Assembly: GCA_041744575.1 (NCBI GenBank) | Contig: JBGTKP010000049.1 | Span: 1-64,000 of the forward strand | DNA length: 64,000 nt | Direction of reading: 5' to 3' | DNA from: JTS-RE37 sp041744575 | GTDB taxonomy: Bacteria; Bacteroidota; Bacteroidia; Flavobacteriales; Flavobacteriaceae | Shown here: piece by piece, positions 8,419 to 17,413 of the stretch | Numbering within the stretch: the first letter of the stretch is position 1 | Layout: each line of letters opens with the position of its first letter | Program-made: the position numbers and the translations under genes | Notes under the pieces: generated by a model | What the model was told of the DNA's origin: nothing | Databases searched by the model: none | Seen by the model: the letters and a program-made list of their open reading frames with translations, nothing else

Positions 8419-9198
8419 TCACAATTCCGGCCGAAACCATCTTTTAAAGGAAGGCGCTTTGGTTCGGCTTACTGCAATTTCCAATGGGAAAAGCTGATTA
8501 TCATGAAGGAGCACTAAGATTTTTCCGTTGTCCAGTCTCTTGAAACCGGAGATCAAATTGCGGTTGACAATATATTTTCTGTTTAGTCTGAAGAAGGCAT
8601 CCACCGGAAGTTTCTTTTCAATTTTTTCGAGGGAGTCATCCAGATAATACTTATGCCCATTGTAATTTTGGGCAATGGTGTAATCGACATCAACAAAAAA
8701 CCAAGCGATACTGTCAAAATTCAGCTTAAGATCTTTATTGCCTACTTTTACTATGAAGCCGTCTGCTTTTAATTTCTTCTCTTCGACCATCTTTTCTTCG
8801 GTAGTCTTCCATTGATTGTAATAATAAAGGCCAAGATATATGGCATTTATAAAGAAAAACCAAATTCCGATAATGATGAGGTCAATCGTATAAAAATCAA
8901 GTGGAGCAGCTTGTCCCTTTACGATAAAACTCACCAACTCGGTTAGTAAACTAATAATCAATAGCCCTACAAAGGTGGTTAGGATCAATTGCACAGACAT
9001 CCTTTTAATTACGCCTCGACTGTAAGGAAATATTTTGTCTAAAAAAAGGATGAGCTTTCTTACGGCCAACCATGCAATATAACCCTGAATGGTATCGACG
9101 GTAAACGTCAAAATAAGAAACCAGTTAAATTTAATATTGTAGTAGGTTAGGTAATAATTAATCGCACTAATGAAGGGTATTAATAAGGAAGACCGCAA
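8419..9198 (-). CDS. Membrane-anchored LytTR-type transcriptional regulator
   Basis: About four hydrophobic helices fill residues 5-130, followed by a short charged linker (KTTEEKMVEEKKLKADG) and a LytTR DNA-binding domain at about 150-258 (WFFVDVDYTIAQNYNG, FFRLNRKYIVNR). Such proteins bind DNA while fixed in the inner membrane and sense an unknown signal through the helices. The start is unclear. The annotated start is a TTG at 9196-9198 with no in-frame ATG, and coding-like sequence (KPSFYIIRI) continues upstream in the same frame to about 9265. An ATG at 9239-9241 lies in another frame, so a one-base error or mutation may have removed the original start. It probably regulates the adjacent barrel and hydrolase genes, by position only. 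Confidence 0.85.
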   Translation of the reverse strand: MRSSLLIPFISAINYYLTYYNIKFNWFLILTFTVDTIQGYIAWLAVRKLILFLDKIFPYSRGVIKRMSVQLILTTFVGLLIISLLTELVSFIVKGQAAPLDFYTIDLIIIGIWFFFINAIYLGLYYYNQWKTTEEKMVEEKKLKADGFIVKVGNKDLKLNFDSIAWFFVDVDYTIAQNYNGHKYYLDDSLEKIEKKLPVDAFFRLNRKYIVNRNLISGFKRLDNGKILVLLHDNQLFPLEIAVSRTKAPSFKRWFRPEL

Positions 9199-9265
9199 TA
9201 TCCGGATAATATAAAAACTGGGTTTTACTGCTTTTTTCCATGAATTGGTTTCCTTCGAAAATTAG

Positions 9266-9662
9266 AGTACAATTAATTTACATATATCTTTTCTATCACC
9301 ACCATCAAAATTAATGACAACTCGTTCTAATTCGGAAGAATATATCGCGGGGTGAAACTGATTTTCTATCCGCAGTTTATGGATTTAAAATCCTCCTTAA
9401 ATCATATCTTATCAATGCCATACACCAGTCATATTAGAAATTTATTCCATTGGGCAATCTGCAAATATTACAATGGAATTACTCACATGGACCGTCTTTC
9501 TAAAGCCATCAGCCTTAAAGAAATGTTTTTCATGCCATCACACGACCCCTTAGGGGACACTTCAACCTGGAATTCACTACACTTCAAGTTTTAATGCCCT
9601 TAAAAGCAATAATTTAAGGGGTTTGGTGAATACATTTGTAATAAATCAAACCATATGCCATT
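9266..9662. other. Non-coding stretch between the LytTR regulator and the CPBP gene
   Basis: No convincing gene is seen. A GTG-started frame at 9352-9594 (80 codons) has no recognisable family, no ribosome-binding site and no strong coding bias, so it is not called. The right end holds the probable promoter of the CPBP gene. Confidence 0.5.
9631..9638 (+). promoter_or_regulatory. Candidate -7 promoter element TACATTTG for the CPBP gene
   Basis: TACATTTG fits the Bacteroidota -7 consensus TAnnTTTG and lies 24 bases before the ATG at 9663. No clear -33 TTTG was found at the usual distance, so the call rests on the -7 match and its position. Confidence 0.4.
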
Positions 9663-10343
9663 ATGAAAGAAAATCGCATTCCCACCATTACGCTTATTGG
9701 GCTAATACTGGCCTTTTTAGGGACGCCTATGGTCATATTCGGGTTTAATTATTTTTTGGCAAACGGCCCGCTTACCGATTCTCTGGTTGTTGCCAGGGAA
9801 ATAAGCATTTTTTTAAGCACCGCGCTCTTAATTCTGATAGTACTTAAAGGAGAACGATTGGGATTGGATTCAATAGGACTGCATAACAGACACTGGGGCA
9901 AATCCATTTTATGGGGGTTACTGGTCTTATTGATTTGTATTGCAGCCGGTTTGATTTGTGTGGGGTTGTTGGGCCTGGTTGGAATTTCTTATGGTGACGG
10001 AACGGAAAGTAGGCGTTACGATGACCTCTCTCTGGTCACAATGTCCCTGGTTGTATTAAGGGCAGGTATCGTGGAAGAAATCTGTTACCGTGGTTATATC
10101 ATTGAAAGATTAGAAAAGCTATCGGGAAAATGGGTGGTCTATGTGCTATTACCGGCCATTATATTTGGACTACTGCATTATCGGCAAGGACCGGGAGGAA
10201 TTTTAATCTCCTTTGTCATAGGGCTGGTTCTGGCCATATTTTATTTAAGAACAAGAGATTTGAAAGCCAATATCATAGGTCACTTTCTGGTAGATTTTAT
10301 ACCTAATGTTCTGGCACCCCTATTTGAAGGGAAATCGGATTAA
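9663..10343 (+). CDS. CPBP family intramembrane metalloprotease
   Basis: The 226-residue protein has about eight hydrophobic helices and the three CPBP (Abi, Rce1-like) motifs in order. These are EEICYRGY at about 140 (the EExxxR motif), FGLLHYRQG at about 168 with the metal-binding histidine, and a final IGHFLVDFIPN at about 205. Members cleave membrane-embedded substrates or protect against bacteriocins. It stands alone, with its own promoter-like element, and its substrate is unknown. Confidence 0.88.
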   Translation: MKENRIPTITLIGLILAFLGTPMVIFGFNYFLANGPLTDSLVVAREISIFLSTALLILIVLKGERLGLDSIGLHNRHWGKSILWGLLVLLICIAAGLICVGLLGLVGISYGDGTESRRYDDLSLVTMSLVVLRAGIVEEICYRGYIIERLEKLSGKWVVYVLLPAIIFGLLHYRQGPGGILISFVIGLVLAIFYLRTRDLKANIIGHFLVDFIPNVLAPLFEGKSD

Positions 10344-10684
10344 ATTGAGAAGTAATTCGTTTGATTGGCTTTCTACCTATCATTTAAGGCATTTTTATAA
10401 AGGATCTCCCTCCGAAGTGGCTTGGAATGCCCACGGCTGACTTCTAATGATAACCACCTTATAAGAGTGGCCCTTTAAGTGAAACTTCCGGACAAAGGCA
10501 TTTTTAACTGACCCTATGGCGTATCATTTTTTGAGAAATTGCAAGTAATATTTAGTTAATTATTCTTTTCATTCGCCATTCAGGGGTCCCATCACCCATC
10601 AACTTGCGACAGAGCGTACGCGTCGGCAAGCACGATATTTAATACATCCGGTGGAAATTAAATTCAGCTTTCACCCATCGCCAA

Positions 10685-10771
10685 TTTATTTAGATTTAAT
10701 AAAAATAAAGCTTGCATAGTTTTATTTTGAGTACTAGATTTGCTTTTCTATTTAAAACAAGTCTAAATAAA
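10685..10771. promoter_or_regulatory. Inverted A+T-rich repeats upstream of the imelysin operon
   Basis: TTTATTTAGA at 10685-10694 is matched by its exact reverse complement TCTAAATAAA at 10762-10771. The first arm also begins a smaller imperfect palindrome, TTATTT-N11-AAATAA at 10686-10708. Both lie within 100 bases of the start at 10781. An iron-dependent repressor (Fur or DtxR type) is a natural candidate given the genes downstream, but the sites do not match a textbook box closely. The rest of the 10344-10780 gap shows nothing further. Confidence 0.35.
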
Positions 10772-10780
10772 CATTGCTCA

Positions 10781-12085
10781 ATGAAAAGGATCGCTTATAC
10801 TCTTTGTATTGCTTTCGGATTGATAATTTCTTCTTGTAGTTCTGATGATGATGTTCAGGATCAGGTTACAGCCAACTGTACTGATCAGTTGCAGAATGGC
10901 GATGAAACCGGGATTGATTGCGGTGGAAGCTGTACTCCCTGTGAGGCGGCGATTGATGTACCTGACACTTATACTTTTGAGCGTGGCGGAGAAAGTACTG
11001 TTGATTTCAGCGGACAGGAAACGCGGTTAAAAATGGGCGACGAATTTATTTCTGCCATAAGTGACAATACCAATACCACGGAAATATTAGCCGCCATGTT
11101 TGCCCATGAGGAAGGTAACGAAGATTTTTCGGAGGCAGAACTGAACGCATCGGACAAGAACATCCGCAGTAAAACGGCTGCGTCTGCAGATCTATTTTCT
11201 TCTAACGCCACCGATCAGGCAGCCATCCGTGCTGATTTTGACAACTGGATCATGGGTCAGGTGGATGAGGTGTTTGTCAACTGGGAGGTAAATGCAGCAC
11301 CCGGGATTGCAGGACAGCTCCCGCAAGAAGACCGTGTACGTTATGTGAATGCCAAAGGGCTGGAATATAATCAGGTGATTAATAAGGGACTCATCGGCGC
11401 GCTGGTATTGGACCAGATCGTTAATAACTACCTGAGCCCGGCTATTCTGGATGAAGGGGATAACAGGGCCAATAATGATGATGAAGTCGTTGAGGATGGT
11501 ACCTCCTATACTTCTATGGAACACAAATGGGATGAAGCATATGGTTACCTTTTTGCACTGAATACCAATGGCGGGAATCCTTTGGAAGGGGAATTTGAAG
11601 GAGACCGCTTTCTGGGAAATTACATAGGCCAGGTTGCAGCAGATCCGGATTTCAGCGATTTAACAACGGCTTCTTTTGAAGCTTTTAAACTGGGAAGAGC
11701 GGCGATTGTAGCTAAGGATTATGACGTCCGTGATGCACAGGCTGATATTATTAAGGGCAAGCTTGCCTTGATTCCTGCGGTAAGAGGGGTGTATTATCTG
11801 CAGGCTGGAAAAAACAGTCTCGCCGTGGATGTTCCGGATTATGGAGGCGCTTTTCATGCCCTTTCAGAAGGTTTCGGATTTATCTATAGCCTCCAGTTTG
11901 CCCAGGATCCGATCACTGGCACTGCTTATTTTACAAAAACGGAAGTTGATGCCTTACTGGCCAAACTATTGGGAGATGGGGCAAATGGCCTATGGGACGT
12001 GACACCCGATACGCTGGATGCCATTTCTGAGGTTATTGCCGCCAAATTTGGTTTCACAGTGGAGGAAGCAGCATCGACAGAATAG
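10781..12085 (+). CDS. DUF4856 domain lipoprotein
   Basis: The start is the ATG at 10781, which gives a lipoprotein signal peptide (MKRIAYTLCIAFGLIISSC) with the lipobox cysteine at residue 19; an upstream ATG at 10712 would bury it. After the cysteine come an acidic SSDDD stretch and the Cys-rich linker C-T-D-Q-L-Q-N-G-D-E-T-G-I-D-C-G-G-S, common in secreted Flavobacteriaceae proteins. The DUF4856 domain follows, from TYTFERGGESTVDFSGQ to the C terminus. The total is 434 residues. It is the first gene of the cluster with imelysin, HTTM and TonB receptor genes, so it is probably an outer-membrane-anchored partner in that uptake system. The biochemical function of DUF4856 is unknown. Confidence 0.88.
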   Translation: MKRIAYTLCIAFGLIISSCSSDDDVQDQVTANCTDQLQNGDETGIDCGGSCTPCEAAIDVPDTYTFERGGESTVDFSGQETRLKMGDEFISAISDNTNTTEILAAMFAHEEGNEDFSEAELNASDKNIRSKTAASADLFSSNATDQAAIRADFDNWIMGQVDEVFVNWEVNAAPGIAGQLPQEDRVRYVNAKGLEYNQVINKGLIGALVLDQIVNNYLSPAILDEGDNRANNDDEVVEDGTSYTSMEHKWDEAYGYLFALNTNGGNPLEGEFEGDRFLGNYIGQVAADPDFSDLTTASFEAFKLGRAAIVAKDYDVRDAQADIIKGKLALIPAVRGVYYLQAGKNSLAVDVPDYGGAFHALSEGFGFIYSLQFAQDPITGTAYFTKTEVDALLAKLLGDGANGLWDVTPDTLDAISEVIAAKFGFTVEEAASTE

Positions 12086-12166
12086 CCTATATTTTTTGAT
12101 AGATAGAGGAGATTTGAATCTGTGAACTTTTTGCTCCCCCATCCATTTTTTTAATAGAATTTCCTT

Positions 12167-13297
12167 ATGAAAAAGTACCTTTTCACTGCAGCAGTCCTAA
12201 CCCTGATTTTTTATGCCTGCTCTTCAGATCCGGAGCCCGGTAATCCTCCCGGGCCGGAACCTGTGAATTTTGAAAGAGGTCCGATGCTAGTCAACTGGAC
12301 AGACAATATCATAATTCCAGGCTATATGGAATTTTCTGCACATTTGGCCAGTTTATCTGCAAGCTTTGACCAGTTCAATTCTGATCCCTCAGTGACCCAT
12401 CTGACAGCCCTCAGAGGGGCATGGTTAACAGCCTATAAAACCTGGCAACGCGTCGATATGTTCGAGATAGGACCTGCGGAAACGGCGGGACTTCGGCTTG
12501 GGATTAACACCTATCCCTCAGATACCGAAAAAATTGAAGCCAATGCTGCAGTTGGCAGTTATGATCTCACACTTCCTTCCAATAGGGACGCCAAGGGCTT
12601 TCCGGCACTTGATTACCTGATCAACGGCCTGGGCTCATCGGATGCGGAGATCGTTGCGGTTTTGGGCGAGGCTTCGGCCGGCGAGTCTTATCTTGCTTAT
12701 ATGGATGCGCTGATAGCCGATATGCAGTCCTTGTCAGCGCAGGTACTGGAGGATTGGCAAGAAGGTTACAGGGATACTTTTGTAAATAACGACGGGGCCT
12801 CTGCCACAGCTTCTGTTGACCGCTTCGTCAACGACTACATCTTTTATTATGAAAAGTTTCTCAGGGCTGGCAAAATGGGCATTCCGCTCGGTGTCTTTTC
12901 AGGAAGTACACTTCCGGTAAATCTTGAAGCCTATTATTCGGAAGAGCCGGTTTCCAATGAACTATTCCTTGCCGGGCTGCAGGCCACTCAGGATTTTTTT
13001 AATGGGAAACACTTTGACGGCACTCAGAATGGTGAAAGCCTGGCTTCCTATCTGGACGCGCTCAACACGCTTAAAAATGGAGAGGATCTCAAAAAGATAA
13101 TTAACGATCAATTCAATGCGGCACGGGCTGAAGTCGCGGGACTGGGGGCATTCCGGGCGGAAATTGAAAGTAACAATCCTCCTACCGATATGCTTCTGGC
13201 TTATGATGAGGTGCAAAGAGCGGTACCCTTGCTCAAAGTCGATATGGTTTCGGCCATGAGCATCAGCATCGATTTTGTTGATGCAGATGGGGACTAG
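12167..13297 (+). CDS. Imelysin family lipoprotein (IrpA-like)
   Basis: The 376-residue protein begins with a lipoprotein signal (MKKYLFTAAVLTLIFYAC, lipobox cysteine 18) and a proline-rich spacer. The imelysin (peptidase M75) helical domain then fills about residues 45-365. The region equivalent to the GxHxxE motif reads GFPALDYLING: the histidine is proline and the glutamate aspartate, as in the IrpA-type subgroup, so peptidase activity is not expected. Imelysins occur in iron-regulated uptake loci and are thought to bind iron or an iron complex at the cell surface. It lies 81 bases after the DUF4856 gene, and its last 23 bases overlap the HTTM gene. Confidence 0.9.
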   Translation: MKKYLFTAAVLTLIFYACSSDPEPGNPPGPEPVNFERGPMLVNWTDNIIIPGYMEFSAHLASLSASFDQFNSDPSVTHLTALRGAWLTAYKTWQRVDMFEIGPAETAGLRLGINTYPSDTEKIEANAAVGSYDLTLPSNRDAKGFPALDYLINGLGSSDAEIVAVLGEASAGESYLAYMDALIADMQSLSAQVLEDWQEGYRDTFVNNDGASATASVDRFVNDYIFYYEKFLRAGKMGIPLGVFSGSTLPVNLEAYYSEEPVSNELFLAGLQATQDFFNGKHFDGTQNGESLASYLDALNTLKNGEDLKKIINDQFNAARAEVAGLGAFRAEIESNNPPTDMLLAYDEVQRAVPLLKVDMVSAMSISIDFVDADGD

Positions 13298-14672
13298 CAC
13301 ATGGTCAATACCTGATAAATTTAACACTGTCTTCAGGCCTGTGGAGGCCGCCCCCCTGGCTGTCTTCCGGATTTTCTTCGGCTTACTGATGCTCTTTGGC
13401 ATTATAAGGTTCGCCTCGTATGGCTGGATTTATAAACTATACATCCAACCAGAGTTTTTTTTCTCCTACTATGGTTTTGAATGGATAAAACCTTTGGGAA
13501 ATCTTACTTATGCCCTTTTTATCCTCTGCGGGATTTCCGCTTTCTTCATTGCGCTGGGCTATAAATACAAATGGTCTGTAGTTGTCTTTTTTTTGAGTTT
13601 CACCTACATTGAACTGATGGATAAGACCACCTATCTTAATCACTATTATTTGACCAGTATCCTTGCATTTCTTATGATCTTCCTTCCTGCGAATGCCTAT
13701 TTTTCTCTGGATGCTTACCTTGATCCCAAAAAGGCATTTCAGAAAATTCCGGCTTGGACGATCAATAGTATTAAACTCCTGGTTTGTATTGTTTACTTCT
13801 ATGCCGGTTTGGCAAAATTAAATTCTGATTGGCTTTTTAAGGCCATGCCCATGAGTATTTGGCTGCCTTCCAAATTTGATATCCCACTTCTGGGTGATTT
13901 TTTCCATTTGGAGTGGGTGGCGTATGCCTTTAGCTGGGCCGGGATGATCTATGACCTTGCCATTCCTTTTTTATTACTTAACACCAGAACCAGGCCATTT
14001 GCTTTTATTACGGTGGTAATTTTTCACCTGCTCACCTGGATGCTCTTTCCTATCGGAATGTTCCCATATGTAATGATCGCATCCACCCTGATCTTTTTTG
14101 ATGCCCGTCCCCATCGGAAACTGCTGGCCCTGGCTGGACAGGGTCTGAGAATTAGCGGGCTTCACTTTGATAATGGAAGGGAGCGTTCACCACGCCCTGG
14201 CCTTGGTAACTTCATCAAATATGGAATTGTCGTAATTTTTTTCGTCATCCAGTTCCTTTTTCCTTTCCGTTACTGGGCTTATCCCGGAGAACTTTTCTGG
14301 ACAGAAGAGGGATATCGTTTTTCATGGCGGGTGATGTTGATTGAAAAATCGGGATATGCACAATTCAGGATCGTAAACGGGGATACCGGATCCTGGTTTT
14401 ATGTGGACAATACAGATTTCTTAACACCCTTCCAGGAAAAACAGATGGCCTTTCAGTCGGATTTTATGCTGGAATATGCCCATTTTTTGAAAGACCATTT
14501 TGAAAAAGAAGGTCACAGGAAAGTGGAAGTATATGTAGAAAGCCGGGTCAGCCTCAATGGTAGGCTGAGCACCCCGCTGATTGATCCTGGGGTGGATCTT
14601 GGCAGCAAATATGAATCGTTTAGGCATAAGGATTATATACTACCATTCAATGATGTCATTAAGGGGTTGTAG
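13275..14672 (+). CDS. HTTM domain membrane protein (vitamin K gamma-carboxylase-like)
   Basis: The 465-residue protein has an HTTM domain of about eight hydrophobic helices at residues 20-300 (APLAVFRIFFGLLMLFGIIR, YFYAGLAKLNSDWL). A further helix lies at about 312-332, followed by a soluble C-terminal part of about 130 residues. The HTTM region is related to vitamin K-dependent gamma-carboxylase; bacterial members have no proven reaction. Starts at 13275, 13281 and 13287 are all possible, and all overlap the end of the imelysin gene, implying translational coupling. The end overlaps the TonB receptor start in the same way. Its place in the cluster suggests a membrane step in handling the imported ligand or maturing a surface partner. 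Confidence 0.87.
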   Translation: MLMQMGTSTWSIPDKFNTVFRPVEAAPLAVFRIFFGLLMLFGIIRFASYGWIYKLYIQPEFFFSYYGFEWIKPLGNLTYALFILCGISAFFIALGYKYKWSVVVFFLSFTYIELMDKTTYLNHYYLTSILAFLMIFLPANAYFSLDAYLDPKKAFQKIPAWTINSIKLLVCIVYFYAGLAKLNSDWLFKAMPMSIWLPSKFDIPLLGDFFHLEWVAYAFSWAGMIYDLAIPFLLLNTRTRPFAFITVVIFHLLTWMLFPIGMFPYVMIASTLIFFDARPHRKLLALAGQGLRISGLHFDNGRERSPRPGLGNFIKYGIVVIFFVIQFLFPFRYWAYPGELFWTEEGYRFSWRVMLIEKSGYAQFRIVNGDTGSWFYVDNTDFLTPFQEKQMAFQSDFMLEYAHFLKDHFEKEGHRKVEVYVESRVSLNGRLSTPLIDPGVDLGSKYESFRHKDYILPFNDVIKGL

Positions 14673-17124
14673 CATTTTGGGTTGCTTCTTTGGATTTATG
14701 ATGGCCGGGCACGGACAGTCGGATTTATCCGGAACCATTTCTGATGCTGAAGGGTTGGCTCTTTCAGAGGCCGAATTATATCTGGAGTCACTGGACCTGT
14801 TTGCCAGCAGTGCTTCCGACGGTCGCTATGTCCTTGAGAATATTCCGAATGGCACCTATGATCTGATTGTTTTCGCCTATGGGTATCAGGTAAATGAGGT
14901 CCAATTTTCAATAAATGCTGACAGTAAACTTGATCTGGTCCTTCAGCCTCTAGGGGAACAGCTCTCAGAAGTGATCGTCACCCAGCAGCGAAAACAGGTT
15001 TTTGCCCTGAAGCAGCTTAAAAAAGTGGAGGGCACAGCCATTTATGCCGGCAAGAAAAGTGAGGTTATACTGATGTCGGGTATCATAGGGAATATGGCAG
15101 CCAATACGGCCAGACAAATCTACAGTCAGGTGGTTGGCCTGAACATCAATGACAATGGAGATGCCGGACTACAGCTCAATGTCGGGGGAAGGGGCCTTGA
15201 TCCCAGACGCACCTCCAACTTCAACACCCGGCAGAACGGCTATGATATCAGTGCAGATGTCCTGGGGTATCCGGAGAGTTACTACACGCCTCCGGCAGAA
15301 GCTTTGGAGGAGATACAGGTCATCCGGGGAGCCGCCTCGCTCCAATATGGCACTCAATTTGGAGGACTGCTTAATTTTAAGTTTAAACCACCAAATCCCA
15401 ACAAGGAATTGGAATTGGTTACAAGACAGACACTGGGTTCCTATAATTTATTTACCAGTTTTAACAGCCTCGGAGGAACCTTGGGCAAGCTGGGATACTA
15501 TACTTATTTTAATTATAAGCAAGGGGATGGATTCCGGCCGAATTCCCACTATGACAGCAAAAACTTCTACGCTCATTTTGACTATCAGTTTACAGACCGC
15601 ACCCGGCTTACCTTCGAGACTACCTATATGAATTATCTCGCCAAACAGCCTGGCGGAATTACAGACGCTCAGTTTTATCAGGATCCTACCTTCAGTAACC
15701 GAAGTCGCAACTGGTTTCATGTAGACTGGAAACTGAACGCTTTTCGGCTGGATCATAGTATTTCCCCCGGGACAGATTTCAGTCTTTCCATTTTTCATCT
15801 TGATGCATCACGGAAAGCGCTGGGCTTTAGAACCAACCGGGTTTCCCAACCAGATGATCTCGACGCTCCGCGGGAATTACTGGTCAATGATTTTCGGAAC
15901 TGGGGAGCAGAAGCCAGGCTGCTTAAGAGATATAGGATCAGGGACAGGGATGCCGTAGTGCTACTGGGCACCAAGTATTACCAGTCCGGGAATGGTCAAA
16001 AACAAGGTCCGGGGACCGCAGGGGCGGATGCGGATTTTAGTTTTTCGGAGGAAGACTTTCCAAACTTTGAACCGCAGTCGGAATTTGCCTATCCAAATTT
16101 GAATCTTGCATTTTTCGGGGAGAATATATTTGTTCTGAATTCCAGATGGACTGTGACCCCTGGGTTAAGGGTGGAATATATCAAAACCAAAAGCGAGGGG
16201 AGCTACAAGAATATCGTACTGGATCTGGCTGGAAACGTATTGCTGAATGAAAATATTGAAGATAACCGCAGTCTGGAGCGCTCTTTTATTCTTTTGGGTA
16301 TCGGGACTACCTATAAGCTGCAGCAGGGGATGGAACTTTACGCCAATGTGTCTGAGAATTACCGGTCTGTTACTTTTAATGATATTCAGGTGGTAAACCC
16401 CGCCTTTCAGGTAGATCCGAATATCAGGGATGAGGATGGTTTTACCGGGGATTTAGGAGCGAGGGGCCGGCTTCAGGACTACTTCTCTTATGACATAAGT
16501 GCCTTTGGTCTTCTTTACGATAACCGATTGGGCGAAATACTGAAGAACCAGTCCCGTATCGGAGAGAATGGAGAGGAAATTGAAACAGGGAACGTGATCC
16601 GGTTCCGGGGCAATATTGGCACCGCTTTTCTCTATGGGCTCGAGGTTTTTGAAGACTGGAATCTCCAGGAGACTTTTTTCAGGGAAAAAGAGAAACTGAA
16701 ACTGAGTCATTTTGTAAATATAGCCCTAACCCGTTCAGAGTATCTTTCTTCCGAAGAAAATAATGTGGAGGGCAACCAGGTAGAATTTATACCCGACGCC
16801 AACTTAAAAACCGGACTGAATTTTGGATATGGGGATTTCCTTGGAAGTCTTCAATATACTTATTTGTCCAAACAGTTTACGGATGCCACCAATGCCCCTC
16901 AGGACGTGAATGACAATCAGAGGGGTATAGAAGGGGAGATTCCGGCTTATGATGTCATGGATTTGTCCCTGTCCTATTCCTTCCGGAAATGGAAACTGGA
17001 AGCGGGAATAAATAACCTGCTTGATAAAGTGTATTTTACCAGCAGGGCCACCGGATATCCGGGTCCTGGAATCATTCCCGCACAGCCCAGAACCGTCTAT
17101 GCCACCCTTCAGCTTAAAATCTGA
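14650..17124 (+). CDS. TonB-dependent outer-membrane receptor, FecA-like
   Basis: The ATG at 14650 (or the adjacent one at 14653) is chosen because it yields a signal peptide (MMSLRGCSILGCFFGFMMAG) and overlaps the HTTM gene by 23 bases; further ATGs upstream do not. A carboxypeptidase-D-like regulatory domain (about 25-105) precedes the plug (about 115-240, with VIVTQQRK and EEIQVIRGAASLQYG) and a 22-stranded barrel ending in TVYATLQLKI. The plug and barrel resemble ferric-citrate type receptors. It would import an iron complex or another ligand across the outer membrane, powered by TonB and ExbB/ExbD. The ligand is inferred only from the imelysin neighbour. Confidence 0.92.
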   Translation: MMSLRGCSILGCFFGFMMAGHGQSDLSGTISDAEGLALSEAELYLESLDLFASSASDGRYVLENIPNGTYDLIVFAYGYQVNEVQFSINADSKLDLVLQPLGEQLSEVIVTQQRKQVFALKQLKKVEGTAIYAGKKSEVILMSGIIGNMAANTARQIYSQVVGLNINDNGDAGLQLNVGGRGLDPRRTSNFNTRQNGYDISADVLGYPESYYTPPAEALEEIQVIRGAASLQYGTQFGGLLNFKFKPPNPNKELELVTRQTLGSYNLFTSFNSLGGTLGKLGYYTYFNYKQGDGFRPNSHYDSKNFYAHFDYQFTDRTRLTFETTYMNYLAKQPGGITDAQFYQDPTFSNRSRNWFHVDWKLNAFRLDHSISPGTDFSLSIFHLDASRKALGFRTNRVSQPDDLDAPRELLVNDFRNWGAEARLLKRYRIRDRDAVVLLGTKYYQSGNGQKQGPGTAGADADFSFSEEDFPNFEPQSEFAYPNLNLAFFGENIFVLNSRWTVTPGLRVEYIKTKSEGSYKNIVLDLAGNVLLNENIEDNRSLERSFILLGIGTTYKLQQGMELYANVSENYRSVTFNDIQVVNPAFQVDPNIRDEDGFTGDLGARGRLQDYFSYDISAFGLLYDNRLGEILKNQSRIGENGEEIETGNVIRFRGNIGTAFLYGLEVFEDWNLQETFFREKEKLKLSHFVNIALTRSEYLSSEENNVEGNQVEFIPDANLKTGLNFGYGDFLGSLQYTYLSKQFTDATNAPQDVNDNQRGIEGEIPAYDVMDLSLSYSFRKWKLEAGINNLLDKVYFTSRATGYPGPGIIPAQPRTVYATLQLKI

Positions 17125-17243
17125 TTGCTATTAAATCCCTTACCATGAAAATTATAAACGAATAAGGAAGAAACGCGGAATCTAACCAGTTTTGAAAAAG
17201 AAGCCCGGCCTGGCCAGTCCGTTGTGGGTGTTCTTTAGAAGAA

Positions 17244-17369
17244 ATGTCTTTGACGGAATGTAAAACGGAAATGAGGGCGGTACTCCAATTGGCAGAGCAG
17301 GTCCGCGCGGTTCAGGATACCGGTAAGCATATAGCAACCTGTGTTATGGATTTTTTAAAGAATGACTAA
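17244..17369 (+). CDS. Possible 41-residue small protein
   Basis: A short ATG frame (MSLTECKTEMRAVLQLAEQV and about 21 more residues) ends with TAA at 17367-17369 in the gap between the TonB receptor and the histidine kinase. It is predicted to be mostly helical, with two cysteines and no signal peptide. No family was recognised. It could equally be a decayed piece of a larger gene. Confidence 0.25.
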   Translation: MSLTECKTEMRAVLQLAEQVRAVQDTGKHIATCVMDFLKND

Positions 17370-17413
17370 CATTGGCCCCCCATCACATTCGGCCCGCCCG
17401 TTATGATGAAACG

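Noticed and set aside
9352..9594. 80-codon frame before the CPBP gene
   Set aside because: GTG start, no ribosome-binding signal, no family and no clear codon bias.
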